The notes beneath the pieces are model-generated. The model was not told where the DNA came from and made no database searches. It worked only from the letters and a program-made list of their open reading frames with translations. A program made the translations under genes and the position numbers. This document shows positions 63,171-64,000 of a stretch of DNA of 64,000 nt, piece by piece. The DNA is taken from assembly GCA_964036665.1 (NCBI GenBank), contig OZ038530.1, positions 3,224,001 to 3,288,000 of the forward strand, written 5' to 3'. Positions within the stretch are counted from its first letter, which is position 1. Each line of letters starts with the position of its first letter. This DNA is from Gordius sp. MW1. Lineage: Eukaryota > Nematomorpha > Gordioida > Gordea > Gordiidae.

Positions 63171-64000
63171 CATATTTTTCTTTGAACCGTATTCATCCGA
63201 TGAAAGTTGTCGTTTTTAGACGTGGTTTCTATGATCCCAAGTAAAAATTTATCAGAGTCTAAAAACTATTACTTTGAAATCATGATTGCATAGAGCAGTT
63301 TTTAAAAATTAAGCACTCACGTTGCGATACAACATACTAATCGCAACAATAAAACGTTTTCTTTTGTCAAAATGATGGTTCTCGCAGCTTAAAACCTCTT
63401 TTCGGAAGTCAATCGAGGATAATAGGATTCTCAAATTGGCTTACTTTTATATATTTTTTCATGCTCTTTCACATAGAATCGAAAAAAAGAAATATTTTTA
63501 TCTCAAAATTTTTCACATATTTTTCTTTGAACCGTATTCATCCGATGAAAGTTGTCGTTTTCAGACGTGGTTTGTATGATCCCAAGTAAAAATTTATCAG
63601 AATCTAAAAACTATTACTTTGAAATCATGATTGCATAGAGCCATTTTCAATAATTAAGCACTCACGTTGCGATACAACAAACTAATCGCAACAATAAAAC
63701 GTTTTCTTTTGTCAAAATGATAGTTCTCGCAGCTTAAAACCTCTTTTCAGAAGTCAATCGAGGATAATAGGATTCTCAAATTGGCTTACTTTTATATATT
63801 TTTTCATGCTCTTTCACATAGAATCGAAAAAATAAATATTTTTACCTCAAAATTTTTCACATATTTTTCTTTGAACCGTATTCATCCGATGAAAGTTGTC
63901 GTTTTTAGACGTGGTTTCTACGATCCCAAGTAAAAATTTATAAGAATCAGAAAACTTTTACTTTGAAATCATGATCGCATAGAGCAGTTTTCAAAAATTA
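63171..64000. repeat. Start of the next HOR unit, cut by the window end
   Basis: This holds two complete monomers and the start of a third (63860). The first again has GTTTTTAGACG, TCAGAGTCT and AACATACTAATC; the second has GGTTTGTATGATCCC. A CATGATTGCATAG change (CG to TG) is shared by both, near 63285 and 63630. The array clearly continues beyond the window. Confidence 0.85.

Larger units (their letters stand above)
1..64000. repeat. Satellite DNA array, about 343-bp monomer, head to tail
   Basis: The whole window is one tandem array. The landmark CATATTTTTCTTTGAACCG returns about every 343 bp, always on the same strand, giving about 187 monomers (mean 343.3 bp). A counted monomer (346-690) has 104 G+C in 345 bp, or 30% G+C. 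Monomer length is roughly two 171-bp units, a size class typical of eukaryotic centromeric and pericentromeric satellites. No inserted transposon, inversion or unique sequence was found. Neighbouring monomers differ at several sites, while monomers several positions away can be almost identical, which is the signature of higher-order repeats. Chromosomal location and species cannot be read from the sequence. The array runs off both ends of the window. Confidence 0.97.

Noticed and set aside
1-64000. CRISPR array
   Set aside because: Repeats are about 343 bp and contiguous, with no alternation of short identical repeats and unique spacers, and there are no cas-like genes.
1-64000. CENP-B box (17-bp motif with TTCG, A and CGGG core)
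   Set aside because: Scanning the monomer on both strands, the nearest candidate TTTTCGGAAGTCAATCG lacks the required core A and CGGG, and nothing better was seen.
1-64000. Transposon or long terminal repeat insertion
   Set aside because: All sequence can be assigned to satellite monomers. No target-site duplication, terminal inverted repeat, reverse transcriptase or transposase frame was seen.

Overview
The window is a single uninterrupted block of satellite DNA. A monomer of about 343 bp and about 70% A+T is repeated head to tail from the first base to the last, all in one orientation. Stepping through the recurring landmark CATATTTTTC gives about 187 monomers (186 complete) with a mean length of 343.3 bp. 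I see no protein-coding gene, tRNA, rRNA, transposon, CRISPR array or unique sequence. Monomer length close to two 171-bp units, high A+T content, megabase-style homogeneity and multi-level higher-order repeats (HORs) point to eukaryotic heterochromatin, perhaps centromeric or pericentromeric. CpG is not depleted (12 CpG in one 345-bp monomer against about 7.7 expected from base composition). That fits a lineage with little germline CpG methylation, such as many insects or nematodes, but I cannot name the species.

Monomers fall into recognisable classes defined by shared substitutions and small indels. Their order gives this layout. 1-2379: mixed lead-in of seven monomers. 2380-12008: a 14-monomer HOR of 4814 bp in two tandem copies, itself built from four-monomer (about 1373 bp) and three-monomer (1034 bp) sub-repeats. 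12009-15789: eleven mixed monomers. 15790 to about 22905: a 6-monomer HOR of 2082 bp, about 3.4 copies. About 22255-27850: a 2.2-kb segment present twice at an offset of 3434 bp, enclosing a 3-monomer 1025-bp repeat with a chimeric monomer. 27889-29608: mixed. 29609-52589: one HOR family whose successive copies contain 10, 9, 9, 13, 13, 5 and then at least 8 monomers; the two 13-mers are exactly 4469 bp apart. 52590-56021: mixed, with a 0.76-kb segment repeated at an offset of 2063 bp. 56022-64000: an 8-monomer (2725 bp) and then a 10-monomer (3404 bp) unit containing a 1019-bp trimer.

The array reads as a record of repeated unequal exchange. Units gain or lose whole monomers, and the breakpoints fall inside monomers in a conserved register. 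Within the monomer two features stand out: a perfect 8-bp inverted repeat with an 11-nt loop (GTTGCGAT/ATCGCAAC) and a short dyad centred on CATCCGATG whose outer base pair occurs both as T:A and as G:C. These are the best candidates for conserved function (protein binding or non-B DNA). All short open frames, including three identical 78-residue frames spaced 2082 bp apart, are read as by-products of the satellite. All class assignments and boundaries were made by eye; approximate boundaries are stated as such.
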